Assembly (NCBI GenBank): GCA_023415055.1
Contig: JAEZLZ010000111.1
Location: 1-41,353 of the forward strand
DNA length: 41,353 nt
From: Bacillota bacterium
GTDB lineage: Bacteria; Bacillota; Clostridia; Lachnospirales; Lachnospiraceae
Direction of reading: 5' to 3'
Both the position numbers and the translations under genes were made by a program. The notes beneath the pieces are model-generated. The model saw nothing but the letters and a program-made list of their open reading frames with translations. It searched no databases and had not been told where the DNA came from. Below, in pieces: positions 16,639 through 26,058 of this stretch (position 1 is its first letter; every line of letters starts with the position of its first letter).

Positions 16639-17880
16639 TTATTTATTATGACGGTTCTTCTGCAAAAATTCAGGAATTTTAATTCCGCTTGGATCCGTAT
16701 TGGTATTGGAAGGTGCTTTCGCCGGTTGGGTAACCGGACGGCGGTTCGGATCTGTCTGATATGCGGGAGTGACCCTCGGAATCTGCTGCGTATTACTACT
16801 GTTATATGTACTTCCGGTGCTAAAGGATCTGTTTACGCTAAATTCAGGCTTTGTTGTTGTCGGCTTAATTCCGCCGATATTTGATGAGGGATGTCTCAGA
16901 AAATCAGGAGTCTTCACCATCTCTCTGGATCTTGCATCAAGGCCGGTAGCGATTACAGTAATTGTAGCGGTATCCGGATTCACATCATCAAACATTGCAC
17001 CAAATATGATATTGGCAGAATCGCCAGCCAGTTCCTGCACCAGGGTAGCTGCATCATTCGCTTCAATTAAGCTGATATCACCGGAGATATTAATGATAAC
17101 ATGGGAAGCACCCTGAATAGTTGTCTCAAGCAATGGACTGGTAATTGCCTGTTTTACGGCATCAATACACTTATCATCGCCGGTTCCCATACCGATACCG
17201 ATATGTGCTACGCCTTTATCCTTCATAACAGTCTGAACATCAGCGAAATCAAGATTGATCAAGCCGGGAACATTAATTAAATCAGTGATACCCTGAACTC
17301 CCTGCTGTAAAACTTCATCTGCCTTGCGAAGTGCATCCGGCATCGTTGTTCTACGGTCTACAATTTCTAATAATTTATCATTCGGAATCACGATTAAGGT
17401 ATCCACATGCTCTTTCAGACGATCAATACCTGAAACTGCATTGGTCATACGGGTCTTTGCTTCAAATTTAAAAGGCTTAGTTACAATACCAACTGTTAAG
17501 ATGCCCATATCTTTTGCAATTTGTGCTACAACAGGTGCTGCACCGGTACCGGTACCTCCACCCATACCACAGGTTACAAATACCATGTCGGAGCCTTTAA
17601 TAATCTCTGCCAATTGTTCCCTGCTCTCTTCTGCAGCCTTTTGACCGATCTCCGGCTGCGCTCCGGCGCCCAAGCCCTTTGTTAACTTCTCACCGATTTG
17701 AATGCACAATGGAGCCTTGCAATTTTTTAAGTGCTGCTTGTCCGTATTTACACAAACGAACTCAACACCGAGAATATTCTCTTCTATCATTCGATTAACG
17801 GCGTTATTACCCGCTCCTCCTACTCCGATTACAAGTATTTTTGCAGTGGTATCCGCCTCATTTGTTCTTATTTCAAGCAA
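16639..17880 (-). CDS. ftsZ: Cell division protein FtsZ
   Basis: Tubulin-like GTPase that forms the Z ring. 413 residues from a TTG at 17880, which has AGGAGG 8 bases upstream. The in-frame ATG at 17898 lies before that site, and the TTG start gives the usual MLEI opening. GTP loop GVGGAGNNAVNRM, tubulin signature GGMGGGTGTGAAPV and the T7 loop region NLDFADVQTVM are intact. A variable linker (about 320-395) is rich in Ser, Thr, Pro and Asn. The C-terminal peptide IKIPEFLQK, the docking site for SepF/FtsA-type tethers, is present. It has its own promoter and terminator. ftsA is absent nearby. Confidence 0.98.
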   Translation of the reverse strand: MLEIRTNEADTTAKILVIGVGGAGNNAVNRMIEENILGVEFVCVNTDKQHLKNCKAPLCIQIGEKLTKGLGAGAQPEIGQKAAEESREQLAEIIKGSDMVFVTCGMGGGTGTGAAPVVAQIAKDMGILTVGIVTKPFKFEAKTRMTNAVSGIDRLKEHVDTLIVIPNDKLLEIVDRRTTMPDALRKADEVLQQGVQGITDLINVPGLINLDFADVQTVMKDKGVAHIGIGMGTGDDKCIDAVKQAITSPLLETTIQGASHVIINISGDISLIEANDAATLVQELAGDSANIIFGAMFDDVNPDTATITVIATGLDARSREMVKTPDFLRHPSSNIGGIKPTTTKPEFSVNRSFSTGSTYNSSNTQQIPRVTPAYQTDPNRRPVTQPAKAPSNTNTDPSGIKIPEFLQKNRHNK

Positions 17881-18028
17881 GGTTAATTCCTCCTTCATCG
17901 TATTCTTTCTATAATTTGACTAATCAATCCCCAATTATTATCGTTCCATTTTTCTTCCAAAACCACATGATGTATGGGATGAAATTGATATTACCTACTA
18001 ACTATGGTGTCCCATAATCCTACCTTAT

Positions 18029-18057
18029 ATGATATCTTTAAATTCCCAAATAATCAA
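18029..18057 (-). promoter_or_regulatory. Sigma-A-type promoter of ftsZ
   Basis: TTGATT (18057-18052) and TATCAT (18034-18029) are spaced by exactly 17 bp. This gives an ftsZ leader of about 140 bases, which includes a small TATGG/CCATA stem. It would let ftsZ be expressed apart from the upstream dcw genes. Confidence 0.55.
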
Positions 18058-18097
18058 GTATAATTTTTAAAAAAAGACTACTTTATTTAAGACTTTT

Positions 18098-18856
18098 TTA
18101 TCTATTCTGTCGGTTTTTTTGCTTTGCTATGATGTTTGACGTTCCTTTAACATAATTTCTCATATCAATTGTAATTTCCATTCCTTTAGCTTCAACTAAA
18201 ATGTTCTTTAGCTCGGAAAGAGCTTCATCATATGTACTTTTCTTGCCTAACAGTATCCTGATGTCGCCTGCGTCGAGAGTTACATCAAAGTCACTGCTGA
18301 AGGTAACGGTATCTACATCGAGTTCATATTTATTAATCAGTTGTGTCAGATTAATAATAACATCAAAAAGCTCATCCTTTTGTACCTTCAGTTTCTCGCT
18401 AAGAAGAATTTGATCGAACTTTAAGCCCTTGATCACCGGAATGTCCTCCAGCCTCTCAGAGGAACTTTCAACAACGATACCATCCTTGTCAAAATACATA
18501 TACTCTCCCATAAATTCTACGCATCCAGCCACCATTTTTTCATATACATATACTGTGATCGTATGCGTATCCGTCATGGTGACGTCAATTTTCTCCACAA
18601 AAGGCAATCGGATGTCAGTAAAGTAATGATGCTTTAAGTATAGATAGAGTGAATTGGAATCGAGCTTTGTTTTCATAAGCTCACCGGTAATCTGTTCTGC
18701 ACTGTATCTCTGTGTTCCCACAACCTCGAGCTTTTTGATATGAAAGGTACTGATAAACAGTACACTTGGAATACCCAGGATAATGATTAACAATAATAAC
18801 CTTTTGCTTATCCTTTTTACTACGCTGCTCGAATTCCTTGATCTTATTCGATTCAT
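18098..18856 (-). CDS. ftsQ: Cell division protein FtsQ/DivIB
   Basis: Bitopic divisome protein that binds FtsL and FtsB/DivIC outside the membrane. 252 residues: a basic cytoplasmic start (1-19), one membrane segment (about 20-36, LLLLIIILGIPSVLFIS), a POTRA domain starting FHIKKLEVVGTQRYSAEQI (about 39-110), then the beta domain (CVEFMGEYMYFDKDGIVV) to about 230. GGGAG lies 8 bases before the ATG. It starts 23 bases after murA, so the two are likely cotranscribed. Confidence 0.92.
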   Translation of the reverse strand: MNRIRSRNSSSVVKRISKRLLLLIIILGIPSVLFISTFHIKKLEVVGTQRYSAEQITGELMKTKLDSNSLYLYLKHHYFTDIRLPFVEKIDVTMTDTHTITVYVYEKMVAGCVEFMGEYMYFDKDGIVVESSSERLEDIPVIKGLKFDQILLSEKLKVQKDELFDVIINLTQLINKYELDVDTVTFSSDFDVTLDAGDIRILLGKKSTYDEALSELKNILVEAKGMEITIDMRNYVKGTSNIIAKQKNRQNR

Positions 18857-18879
18857 TCTTTAACTCCCATGGCGTATTC

Positions 18880-20163
18880 TTATCCTGCCGCATTGTCACT
18901 GCAATATCTTATTTGTGCTCCGATGATGGACAGATCCCTGCAGATATCTTCATATCCACGTTCAATACTGGTGGAATCAGAGATAATCGTAGTACCATTT
19001 GCAGCCAGACCTGCAATGACAAGGGCTGCTCCACCGCGAAGGTCATGTGCTTCCACAATAGCACCCTGCAGCTCCTTCACTCCCGTAATGACAACTTTAT
19101 TTTCTATGCTGTCTAATGAGATCAAAGCTCCCATTTTTCTAAGATCTTCTACATTTTGAAATCTTGATTCAAAGATTCCTTCGATGATCGTACTTTCTCC
19201 ATCGGCTAAACACAATACCGACAAAAGCTGCGATTGCATATCGGTAGGAAATCCGGGATATGGCTGGGTCTTCAGTAATTCGATTGGTTGTAATCTTTGC
19301 CTGCTATGGACTGAGATTCTGTCATCAGTCGCTTCGATTGTGCAACCGACTCTCTTTAGTGTACGGATGGTTGACTCCAGATGATTGGTCGGTGTGTTGG
19401 TAAATACCACATCTCCTCCCGCTGCTGCAACAGCCGCCATATATGTTCCTGCAACGATCCGATCGGACGAAAGTCGAAATTCCACATCGTGTAATTGCTT
19501 TACTCCTTCTATCTCAATAAAGGCAGTGCCTTTACCACAGATCCTTGCGCCCGCTTCAATCAGGTAATTACATACTTCAATAACCTCGGGCTCTCTTGCT
19601 GCATTAAATATTCTGGTGGTACCTTCGGATAAAACAGCAGTTAAAATAATATTTTGTGTAGCTCCAACGCTTGGAAATTCCAGAAATATATCTGCTCCCA
19701 GAATTCGATCAGAGAAGCAGTGAATCATAGAATCATTTTCTCCGGTAAACTCCTGGGTAACATTCATTTTCTTAATCGCCTTCAAATGATAATCAATTGG
19801 TCGTTTCCCGATGGAACAGCCGCCTGGATAAGCAATTGTAACCTCATTATGTCTACCAAGCAAAGAGCCTAAAAACAAAATTGAACTACGCATTTTTGTC
19901 ACCGATTCCTCTGAAACAGAGGTCGATTTAGAATTACTGCTATCCACATAAAGGGTATTTCCATCCCAGGAGGTTGCACAGCCTAATTCCTGAAGTATCT
20001 TCACCATATGATATACATCAAGTATTTTGGGACAGTTCTTCAGTACTGTCTTTCCTTTATTCAAAATTGTAGCAGCAATTACAGGTAATGCTGCATTCTT
20101 TGACCCTTGTATATTAAGTTCACCATTTAATCGCTTACCACCGATGACCTCGATACTCGACAT
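18880..20163 (-). CDS. murA: UDP-N-acetylglucosamine 1-carboxyvinyltransferase (MurA)
   Basis: First committed step of peptidoglycan synthesis: transfer of enolpyruvate from PEP to UDP-GlcNAc. 427 residues. The substrate Lys-Asn is in GSKNAALPV, the catalytic Cys in PGGCSIGKRPIDYHLKA (the fosfomycin target), and the catalytic Asp in PGFPTDMQSQ. RGGAALVIAGLAA lies in the C-terminal domain. GAGGT lies 5 bases before the ATG. Its place between ftsW and ftsQ, where murG or murB often sits, is a local arrangement seen in some Clostridia. A second murA paralogue may exist elsewhere. Confidence 0.97.
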   Translation of the reverse strand: MSSIEVIGGKRLNGELNIQGSKNAALPVIAATILNKGKTVLKNCPKILDVYHMVKILQELGCATSWDGNTLYVDSSNSKSTSVSEESVTKMRSSILFLGSLLGRHNEVTIAYPGGCSIGKRPIDYHLKAIKKMNVTQEFTGENDSMIHCFSDRILGADIFLEFPSVGATQNIILTAVLSEGTTRIFNAAREPEVIEVCNYLIEAGARICGKGTAFIEIEGVKQLHDVEFRLSSDRIVAGTYMAAVAAAGGDVVFTNTPTNHLESTIRTLKRVGCTIEATDDRISVHSRQRLQPIELLKTQPYPGFPTDMQSQLLSVLCLADGESTIIEGIFESRFQNVEDLRKMGALISLDSIENKVVITGVKELQGAIVEAHDLRGGAALVIAGLAANGTTIISDSTSIERGYEDICRDLSIIGAQIRYCSDNAAG

Positions 20164-20243
20164 AACACACCTCAGACAATGTAGAAAATATACTACACTA
20201 TATGTTTACAGGCTTGTCCGCGTGAATTCCGGAAAAAAGCAAT

Positions 20244-21389
20244 CTATTGCCTTTCCCCTTTAATCTGATTCGATACGCTCAGAACAATTCCCATCTCAAA
20301 TAAAATAACCATTACCGAGCTACCTCCGTAGCTGATAAAGGGAAGAGGAATTCCTGTAGACGGAATCGAATTGGTAACTACTGCTATATTAATCAATACC
20401 TGAGATGCTATATGAGCCAGCACACCGGTAGCAATTAACCCGCCATACAAGTCGGTTGCATTGATTGCTATAATAAAGATACGCCAAATCAATAATATAA
20501 ACAGAAGAATTAAGGCAAATGCACCAAACAAGCCTAATTCCTCACAAATCACAGAAAAAATCATATCATTATGGGACTCAGGAATAAAGCCAAGCTTCTG
20601 CATGCTCTCTCCCAGACCTTTTCCGAAGATTCCGCCGGAAGCGATGGCATATAAGCCTTGTAAAATCTGATAACCCTTTGGCTCAGTCTCGACGTTTAAC
20701 CAAACTTTGATACGCTCTGAACGATAGGATACAAAGAAGACAAAGATAGAACCAATGGCAGTGAACAATAGGCCTGATATAATAAAATATGCCTTCTTCC
20801 TACTGGTAACAAAACAAATTGCAACCATTATGATACCAATGATTAATGCGGTCGAAAAGTTCTCTATTACAATCAGACCCAACAAAGGTGAGATAAACAT
20901 TACTACCCGAATGAAGCCTGTGAATTTATCCAGCTTCTTGGGAGCCAGATTCACTATGTATGCAGTAAATAGTATTACTGCTATCTTGGTTAACTCCGAG
21001 GGCTGAAATCGTCCGAGTGGACCCATGTCGATCCATCTCTTTGCACCATTGATGGTTGGTCCGAATAATAGAACGTAAAGCTGCAATACGATACACATAA
21101 AATACAAGATCGTGACCGGCTTCATCCGTATGATCGGCAGATTTTTGATATAGATTCGGTAATCAATCTTGGATACAAAAATCATGATTAGAATTCCGGC
21201 TCCGGCAAATAATGCCTGTCGCTCCAGATAATAAGTTGCACTGTCATTCAGTCTTTGAGCATTGTAGGAGCTGGTACTATAAATCATAACCAGTCCAAAA
21301 CATACCAGAAACAGAATGAGAAACAATAAGCTATAGTCATAATAGCTATGCATCTTTCTTTTATTCACTTCACCGACTGTTCTGGCCAT
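20244..21389 (-). CDS. ftsW: Septal peptidoglycan polymerase FtsW (SEDS family)
   Basis: 381 residues with about ten membrane segments. SEDS markers are GPTINGAKRWIDMGPLGRFQPSE (the signature after the fourth segment), PESHNDMIFSVICEELG (the large-loop motif) and PLPFISYGGSS near the end. It could in principle be RodA or SpoVE, but the dcw position between murD and murA favours FtsW; SpoVE is a close relative and cannot be excluded. GGGAG precedes the ATG by 7 bases. Its partner transpeptidases are encoded upstream in the same cluster. Confidence 0.93.
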   Translation of the reverse strand: MARTVGEVNKRKMHSYYDYSLLFLILFLVCFGLVMIYSTSSYNAQRLNDSATYYLERQALFAGAGILIMIFVSKIDYRIYIKNLPIIRMKPVTILYFMCIVLQLYVLLFGPTINGAKRWIDMGPLGRFQPSELTKIAVILFTAYIVNLAPKKLDKFTGFIRVVMFISPLLGLIVIENFSTALIIGIIMVAICFVTSRKKAYFIISGLLFTAIGSIFVFFVSYRSERIKVWLNVETEPKGYQILQGLYAIASGGIFGKGLGESMQKLGFIPESHNDMIFSVICEELGLFGAFALILLFILLIWRIFIIAINATDLYGGLIATGVLAHIASQVLINIAVVTNSIPSTGIPLPFISYGGSSVMVILFEMGIVLSVSNQIKGERQ

Positions 21390-21478
21390 AATTACTCTCC
21401 CAACCTGCTTGCTGTGTCTGTGTCACCGATGAAATAAATGTCCTTAACAGACATTCTTTTAACTATAGGGAAATCTTT

Positions 21479-22840
21479 TTAACAAAGAAGTTCCCGTACA
21501 TATTCTTTAAAAAGCCTTCCGCGCTGTTCATAATTTTCAAACATTCCCCAGCTTGCACAAGCCGGTGATAACAGTACTGCATCTCCTGGCTCTGCTTTTT
21601 CTGCACTGACCCGGACTGCTTCCTTTAAGTCCTCTACCATAATTATGTTTAAAAAGCCATGACGTCTTGCAGTATCGGCGATCTGATCTTTTGTTTGACC
21701 CAGAAGGATAAGAAGCTTCACTTTATCTTCAAAAGAATCTATCCAGTCATCAAACGGTATTTGCTTATCATAACCTCCACCAATTACAATCGTCGGAGTC
21801 CTCATAGCCTGAACTGCTTTGATGGAAGCGTCAGGGTTCGTACCCTTGGAGTCGTTATAATAAGTAACTCCTTGAATGGTCTCCACAAACTCAATTCGAT
21901 GCTCTACTGCACGAAAGTTTATCAGAGCGGTTCTGATAAAATCCATGGGTACCCCCATCGCGATCGCCATTCCGGTAGCAGCCATAATATTCTCATACAT
22001 ATGCGTGCCGAGTACCTTTAAGTCGTTAACATTAACCACAAACTCTCGATTCCCATCCAAACTGTAATATATATTCTCATCTTTAAGATAAAGTCCATCC
22101 TTAAGTACGGTTTTACTGCTGTAGAAGACTACTCTGGTTTTAAGCCGTTTCGCCAACTCTTGAAGAATTTCATCCTCATAATTCAGGATACACACCTCAT
22201 CCATTGTCTGGTTTTTTGCAACATTCTCCTTCATCGCGATATAATTTTCCATTGTATGATGACGGTTCAGATGGTCCGGAGTAATATTTAAGATTGCACT
22301 GACATCCGGCTTAAATTCATGAATCGTCTCAAGCTGGAAGCTGGAGAGCTCAATGACTGCAACAGACTGCTCCGTCGTCTCCATTGCAACATCCGTATAG
22401 GGATTACCGATGTTCCCAACTACATAAACCTCATCAAAGTAGGTATTCATAATCTCACCAACCAATGTAGTGGTCGAGGTCTTACCATTCGTTCCGGTGA
22501 TACCGATAATCTTGCCTTTCGAGATTCGATATGCCAGCTCAATCTCACCCCACACCGGTATGTTCTTCTCGGTAATTGCTAATACAGAAGGATGGTCAAT
22601 TGCTACTCCTGGGCTGATTACCAGAAGGTCAAGGCCTTGAATAATATTCTCCGGCAGTTCTCCGGTCACCAGTAAAAAATTATGGGACGTATCCAGTTTA
22701 TCTGAAAAATCCTTATTTGTAAGCTTCGTATTGGAATCATAGAGGATAACAAATGCTTCCTGCTTAATCAGCAGTCTCGCAGAGGAGATACCGCTTTTGC
22801 CTGCTCCGAATACCAAGACTCTTTTTCCTTTTAATTGCAT
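21479..22840 (-). CDS. murD: UDP-N-acetylmuramoyl-L-alanine--D-glutamate ligase (MurD)
   Basis: Adds D-Glu to UDP-MurNAc-L-Ala in the cytoplasm. 453 residues. The N-terminal Rossmann-like domain has VLVFGAGKSGISSARLL. The ATP loop is GITGTNGKTSTTTLV, the central domain has LNITPDHLNRH and YNDSKGTNPDA, and the C-terminal domain has IVIGGGYDK and LLSPACASWGMFENYEQRG, the last strongly MurD-like. AGGAG lies 5 bases before the ATG. It lies 59 bases after mraY. Confidence 0.98.
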   Translation of the reverse strand: MQLKGKRVLVFGAGKSGISSARLLIKQEAFVILYDSNTKLTNKDFSDKLDTSHNFLLVTGELPENIIQGLDLLVISPGVAIDHPSVLAITEKNIPVWGEIELAYRISKGKIIGITGTNGKTSTTTLVGEIMNTYFDEVYVVGNIGNPYTDVAMETTEQSVAVIELSSFQLETIHEFKPDVSAILNITPDHLNRHHTMENYIAMKENVAKNQTMDEVCILNYEDEILQELAKRLKTRVVFYSSKTVLKDGLYLKDENIYYSLDGNREFVVNVNDLKVLGTHMYENIMAATGMAIAMGVPMDFIRTALINFRAVEHRIEFVETIQGVTYYNDSKGTNPDASIKAVQAMRTPTIVIGGGYDKQIPFDDWIDSFEDKVKLLILLGQTKDQIADTARRHGFLNIIMVEDLKEAVRVSAEKAEPGDAVLLSPACASWGMFENYEQRGRLFKEYVRELLC

Positions 22841-22899
22841 ATGTGCTCCTATCTGCTTTATCAGCCGAATTAATGTGTGACATTCTTCCCTTTATCGCA

Positions 22900-23868
22900 T
22901 TAATTGATTCCCATCAGTGCAACTAGGCAAAGAATCGCTGTAATGATGGAAAATACAGCGACAACTCTCGTCTCTGACCAACCCATCAACTCAAAATGAT
23001 GATGGATCGGAGCCATCTTGAAGATTCGTTTGCCACCGGTCATTTTAAAGTAACTCACTTGTAGAATAACAGATATAATCTCAATCAAATAAATAAATGC
23101 AACCAGAATAATGAACAACGGCATCTGAAGCATAAAAGCCGTTGAAGCAACAAACCCTCCCAGGGCTAAGGAGCCTGTATCCCCCATGAAGACCTTGGCA
23201 GGATAAACATTATATACAAGAAAAGCCATAAGGCTTCCTGCAACAGCACCCGTAATTGGAGAAAGATCACTGTGAAGACCGATGGCAACCACAGTAAAGA
23301 ATGTTGCGATCAGTACCGTCACACTGGATTCCAGACCATCAAGTCCGTCTGTAAAATTCGAGCCATTCACAGTTCCGAGAACCACAATCAGGAAGAACGG
23401 TACAAACAGATAGGATATATCGATATATTTACCGGAAGTAAACGGAATTAACATCGTCGTTCCGATATCGGTATAGTTTAAGAGATAATATCCGAAAACC
23501 GCAGTAACTAAAATTTGTCCAACCATCTTCTGCCAAGCGCGAAGACCCATAGAGCGCTTCATCACTACCTTGATATAATCATCAATAAAACCGATGATTC
23601 CAAAACCTATGGTGACAAACAGAACCGGTATAATCTCATCGTAATCCTTGATATAGATCACAGAAGTAATCGCTATACTAAGCACAATAACAATACCGCC
23701 CATGGTCGGAGTACCGGATTTTTTCTGATGTGACTGAGGTCCCTCCTCCCGAATGTACTGCCCGAATTTCAGTCTCTTTAAAAACGGGATTAAAAGTGGG
23801 CACAGTATCACACAAACGCCAAAGGAAATAATGACAGGTAAAATTACTTTAAATTCAGAAAAATTCAT
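22900..23868 (-). CDS. mraY: Phospho-N-acetylmuramoyl-pentapeptide-transferase (MraY)
   Basis: Makes Lipid I at the membrane from UDP-MurNAc-pentapeptide and undecaprenyl phosphate. 322 residues with ten membrane segments. The Mg/substrate motifs are GTPTMGGIVIV, FGIIGFIDDYIKVV, NFTDGLDGLESSV and KVFMGDTGSLALGG, and the family ending KMAPIHHHFELMGWSE is intact. The ATG at 23868 follows GGAGG by 5 bases; the longer open frame to 23931 covers leader sequence. It has its own promoter, and the leader carries ATGGGAA/TTCCCAT arms (23886-23914). Confidence 0.97.
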   Translation of the reverse strand: MNFSEFKVILPVIISFGVCVILCPLLIPFLKRLKFGQYIREEGPQSHQKKSGTPTMGGIVIVLSIAITSVIYIKDYDEIIPVLFVTIGFGIIGFIDDYIKVVMKRSMGLRAWQKMVGQILVTAVFGYYLLNYTDIGTTMLIPFTSGKYIDISYLFVPFFLIVVLGTVNGSNFTDGLDGLESSVTVLIATFFTVVAIGLHSDLSPITGAVAGSLMAFLVYNVYPAKVFMGDTGSLALGGFVASTAFMLQMPLFIILVAFIYLIEIISVILQVSYFKMTGGKRIFKMAPIHHHFELMGWSETRVVAVFSIITAILCLVALMGIN

Positions 23869-23964
23869 GGTATCCTCCATTCCAAATGGGAACCTCAGTA
23901 ATGATCCTTCCCATCTGCCATTAATAGGCATATTTCATATGTAAAATCTTTTTATAACTTAGCT

Positions 23965-23993
23965 ATTATACTGTATAGCCCTCAAAAAAACAA
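23965..23993 (-). promoter_or_regulatory. Sigma-A promoter of mraY
   Basis: TTGTTT (23993-23988), a 17-bp spacer and a perfect TATAAT (23970-23965). It lies in the spoVD-mraY gap and would start an internal dcw transcript with a leader of about 90 bases. Confidence 0.6.
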
Positions 23994-24046
23994 TAATGAA
24001 CTGCTCCTGCTAACAGAGAAATTTGTACTAGTAATAGTGGTTTTCT

Positions 24047-25996
24047 TTATTTGAAGTACAATATAAAGTCGCTTCCGTTTTCAATTGTCTCCCCTTCCAG
24101 AGGGAACTGTTCATCAACAATTTCACCATCCCCAGTGGAATATAGTTCTCCGAATTTGAATATTTTCATCAGATCCTTGACTTCCTTCTTTGTCTTTCCG
24201 ATGAAATCAGGCATTTGGAAAGAGCCAATATCGTACTTTTCCTTCTCCGCCTCCGTATAGCTCTCTTCTATTCCCAGATACGGTAAGATATTGCCAAATA
24301 CATCTGCAATGACCGGTGCTGCTATGGTACCGCCATAATAGATACCGACGGGATCTTCGATCAGTACCATTGCCATTACCTTGGGATCATTGGCAGGAGC
24401 AAAGCCGATAAAGGAGGAGATATATTTATTACTGCTTCTCGGAAGCTTTTCGGAGGTAGCTGTCTTGCCACCGATGCGAAAGCCGGGCAGATAGGCTCTT
24501 TTACCGGTTCCGTCAGCTACTACAGCTTCCAGCAGCTGCTTCATCGTCTCAGAAGTCTCCTTGGAGACTGCATTGTCAGTGGTCTTATACTCTAATTTCC
24601 GAATACTGGTACCATCTGCCGAACGTATCTCTACACCGAGATGTGGAGTAACGATCGTACCGCCGTTCACTACAGCGCTGGCAGCCACCATAAGCTGCAA
24701 AGGTGTGATCTGAAATGATTGCCCGAATGACATTGTCGCAAGTTCGACAGCTTTTATGTTTTCTATCTTATGCATGATGGAGTTGGCTTCACCGGGCAGG
24801 TCAATTCCTGTCTTATTGAATAGTCCCAGTTTCTTGTAATAGTAATACATCTTTTCTACACCAACTCTGGCTCCGATCTCCATAAATACCGGATTACAGG
24901 AATTCTTGATACCGGCTACAAAGTCCTGACTTCCATGGCCTCCAACCTTATGGCATCGAATGATACGGTCCTCCACCTTTTTATAGCCAGGACAATAGAA
25001 CGTATCGGTTAGTTTGACAACATGCTCCTCCAACGCAGCAGTTGCCGTGACTATCTTAAAGGATGAACCGGGCTCATAGGTATCACTGAGACAGGCATTA
25101 CGCCACATTCCGTTCAACAGCTGGTTCATCTGCTCCTGACTCAAATTCTGTCCCTCATATTGGGAGGCAATCTCATCTATCAGAGTATACGGATCATTTA
25201 GGTTGAATTCTGGTACATTTACCATTGCCAGAATTTCTCCATTCTGGGGATTCATAATAATCAGCTTCACATTGGAGGCCTGTTTCGCCTTCATTACCTT
25301 CAGTGCCGCTTGTTCTGCGTATTGTTGTATATTCATATCCAGACTGATATACAAATCATTGCCCGGCTGCGGCTCTTGTCTGTCTTCTGCTGCGTTCTCA
25401 ATCTCCACACCATAAGCTGTGGTCAGGGTCAGTATCTTTCCATCGACACCCTTTAAAAATTTATCATACTTTACCTCAAGTCCGATAATTCCCTGATTGT
25501 CGCTGCCGGTAAAACCGATAACTTTGGATGCAAGGGAATCATAGGGATAATAGCGTTTATAATCCTCATCCACCATGACTCCATCCAAATCGTATTCCCT
25601 GATTTTGTCCGCAATCTCCTTATCCACATTGGATTTGATCTTCTCTCGTGAGGATACCTTCTCAACTCTTTTTCTGACCCATTTTTCACTTAATCCAAGC
25701 TGCTCTGAAAGAATGCTGATTACCCGTTCGGGATCCGTAATCTGTTTATAGATAACGGAGATCGTACAGACCGGTTTATTAGTAGCAATTTCTTTTCCTT
25801 TGGCATCATAGATAATACCGCGTTCTGCCTTGATCGCTCTTTCGCGCTCATGCAGCTCCTGTGCCCTTACGGCATAATCCTCGGATTTAAATATCATCAA
25901 ATACCCTAATCGAACAAAAAGTAACAGGGTAACCGTAATAACTATACAGGTAACGATTAATACATTTCTTTTATTGTAGGTCCTGCTTTTCGCCAT
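24047..25996 (-). CDS. spoVD: SpoVD-type class B penicillin-binding protein with PASTA domain
   Basis: Septal or spore-cortex transpeptidase, 649 residues. One membrane anchor (about 11-36), a PBP dimerisation domain (about 55-205), and a transpeptidase domain with SSFK (Ser311, Lys314) and SCN (366-368). The third motif reads KTA at 511-513, not the usual KTG. A single PASTA domain ends the protein (about 595-649, QMPDFIGKTKKEVKDLM). The tandem of an FtsI-like gene and a PASTA-ended SpoVD-like gene is common in Clostridia; the choice of SpoVD over a second FtsI rests on the PASTA end and gene order. The ribosome site before ATG 25996 is weak (CGGGTT). Confidence 0.85.
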   Translation of the reverse strand: MAKSRTYNKRNVLIVTCIVITVTLLLFVRLGYLMIFKSEDYAVRAQELHERERAIKAERGIIYDAKGKEIATNKPVCTISVIYKQITDPERVISILSEQLGLSEKWVRKRVEKVSSREKIKSNVDKEIADKIREYDLDGVMVDEDYKRYYPYDSLASKVIGFTGSDNQGIIGLEVKYDKFLKGVDGKILTLTTAYGVEIENAAEDRQEPQPGNDLYISLDMNIQQYAEQAALKVMKAKQASNVKLIIMNPQNGEILAMVNVPEFNLNDPYTLIDEIASQYEGQNLSQEQMNQLLNGMWRNACLSDTYEPGSSFKIVTATAALEEHVVKLTDTFYCPGYKKVEDRIIRCHKVGGHGSQDFVAGIKNSCNPVFMEIGARVGVEKMYYYYKKLGLFNKTGIDLPGEANSIMHKIENIKAVELATMSFGQSFQITPLQLMVAASAVVNGGTIVTPHLGVEIRSADGTSIRKLEYKTTDNAVSKETSETMKQLLEAVVADGTGKRAYLPGFRIGGKTATSEKLPRSSNKYISSFIGFAPANDPKVMAMVLIEDPVGIYYGGTIAAPVIADVFGNILPYLGIEESYTEAEKEKYDIGSFQMPDFIGKTKKEVKDLMKIFKFGELYSTGDGEIVDEQFPLEGETIENGSDFILYFK

Positions 25997-26058
25997 GTCA
26001 TCATAACCCGAATCTCTTATCGTTTCATTTTATTACAAACAAGTTATGATTATTCATT

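Noticed and set aside
18681..18899. An alternative 72-codon frame covering the ftsQ start
   Set aside because: It lacks the membrane segment and POTRA domain; the annotated ftsQ frame has both and a proper ribosome site.
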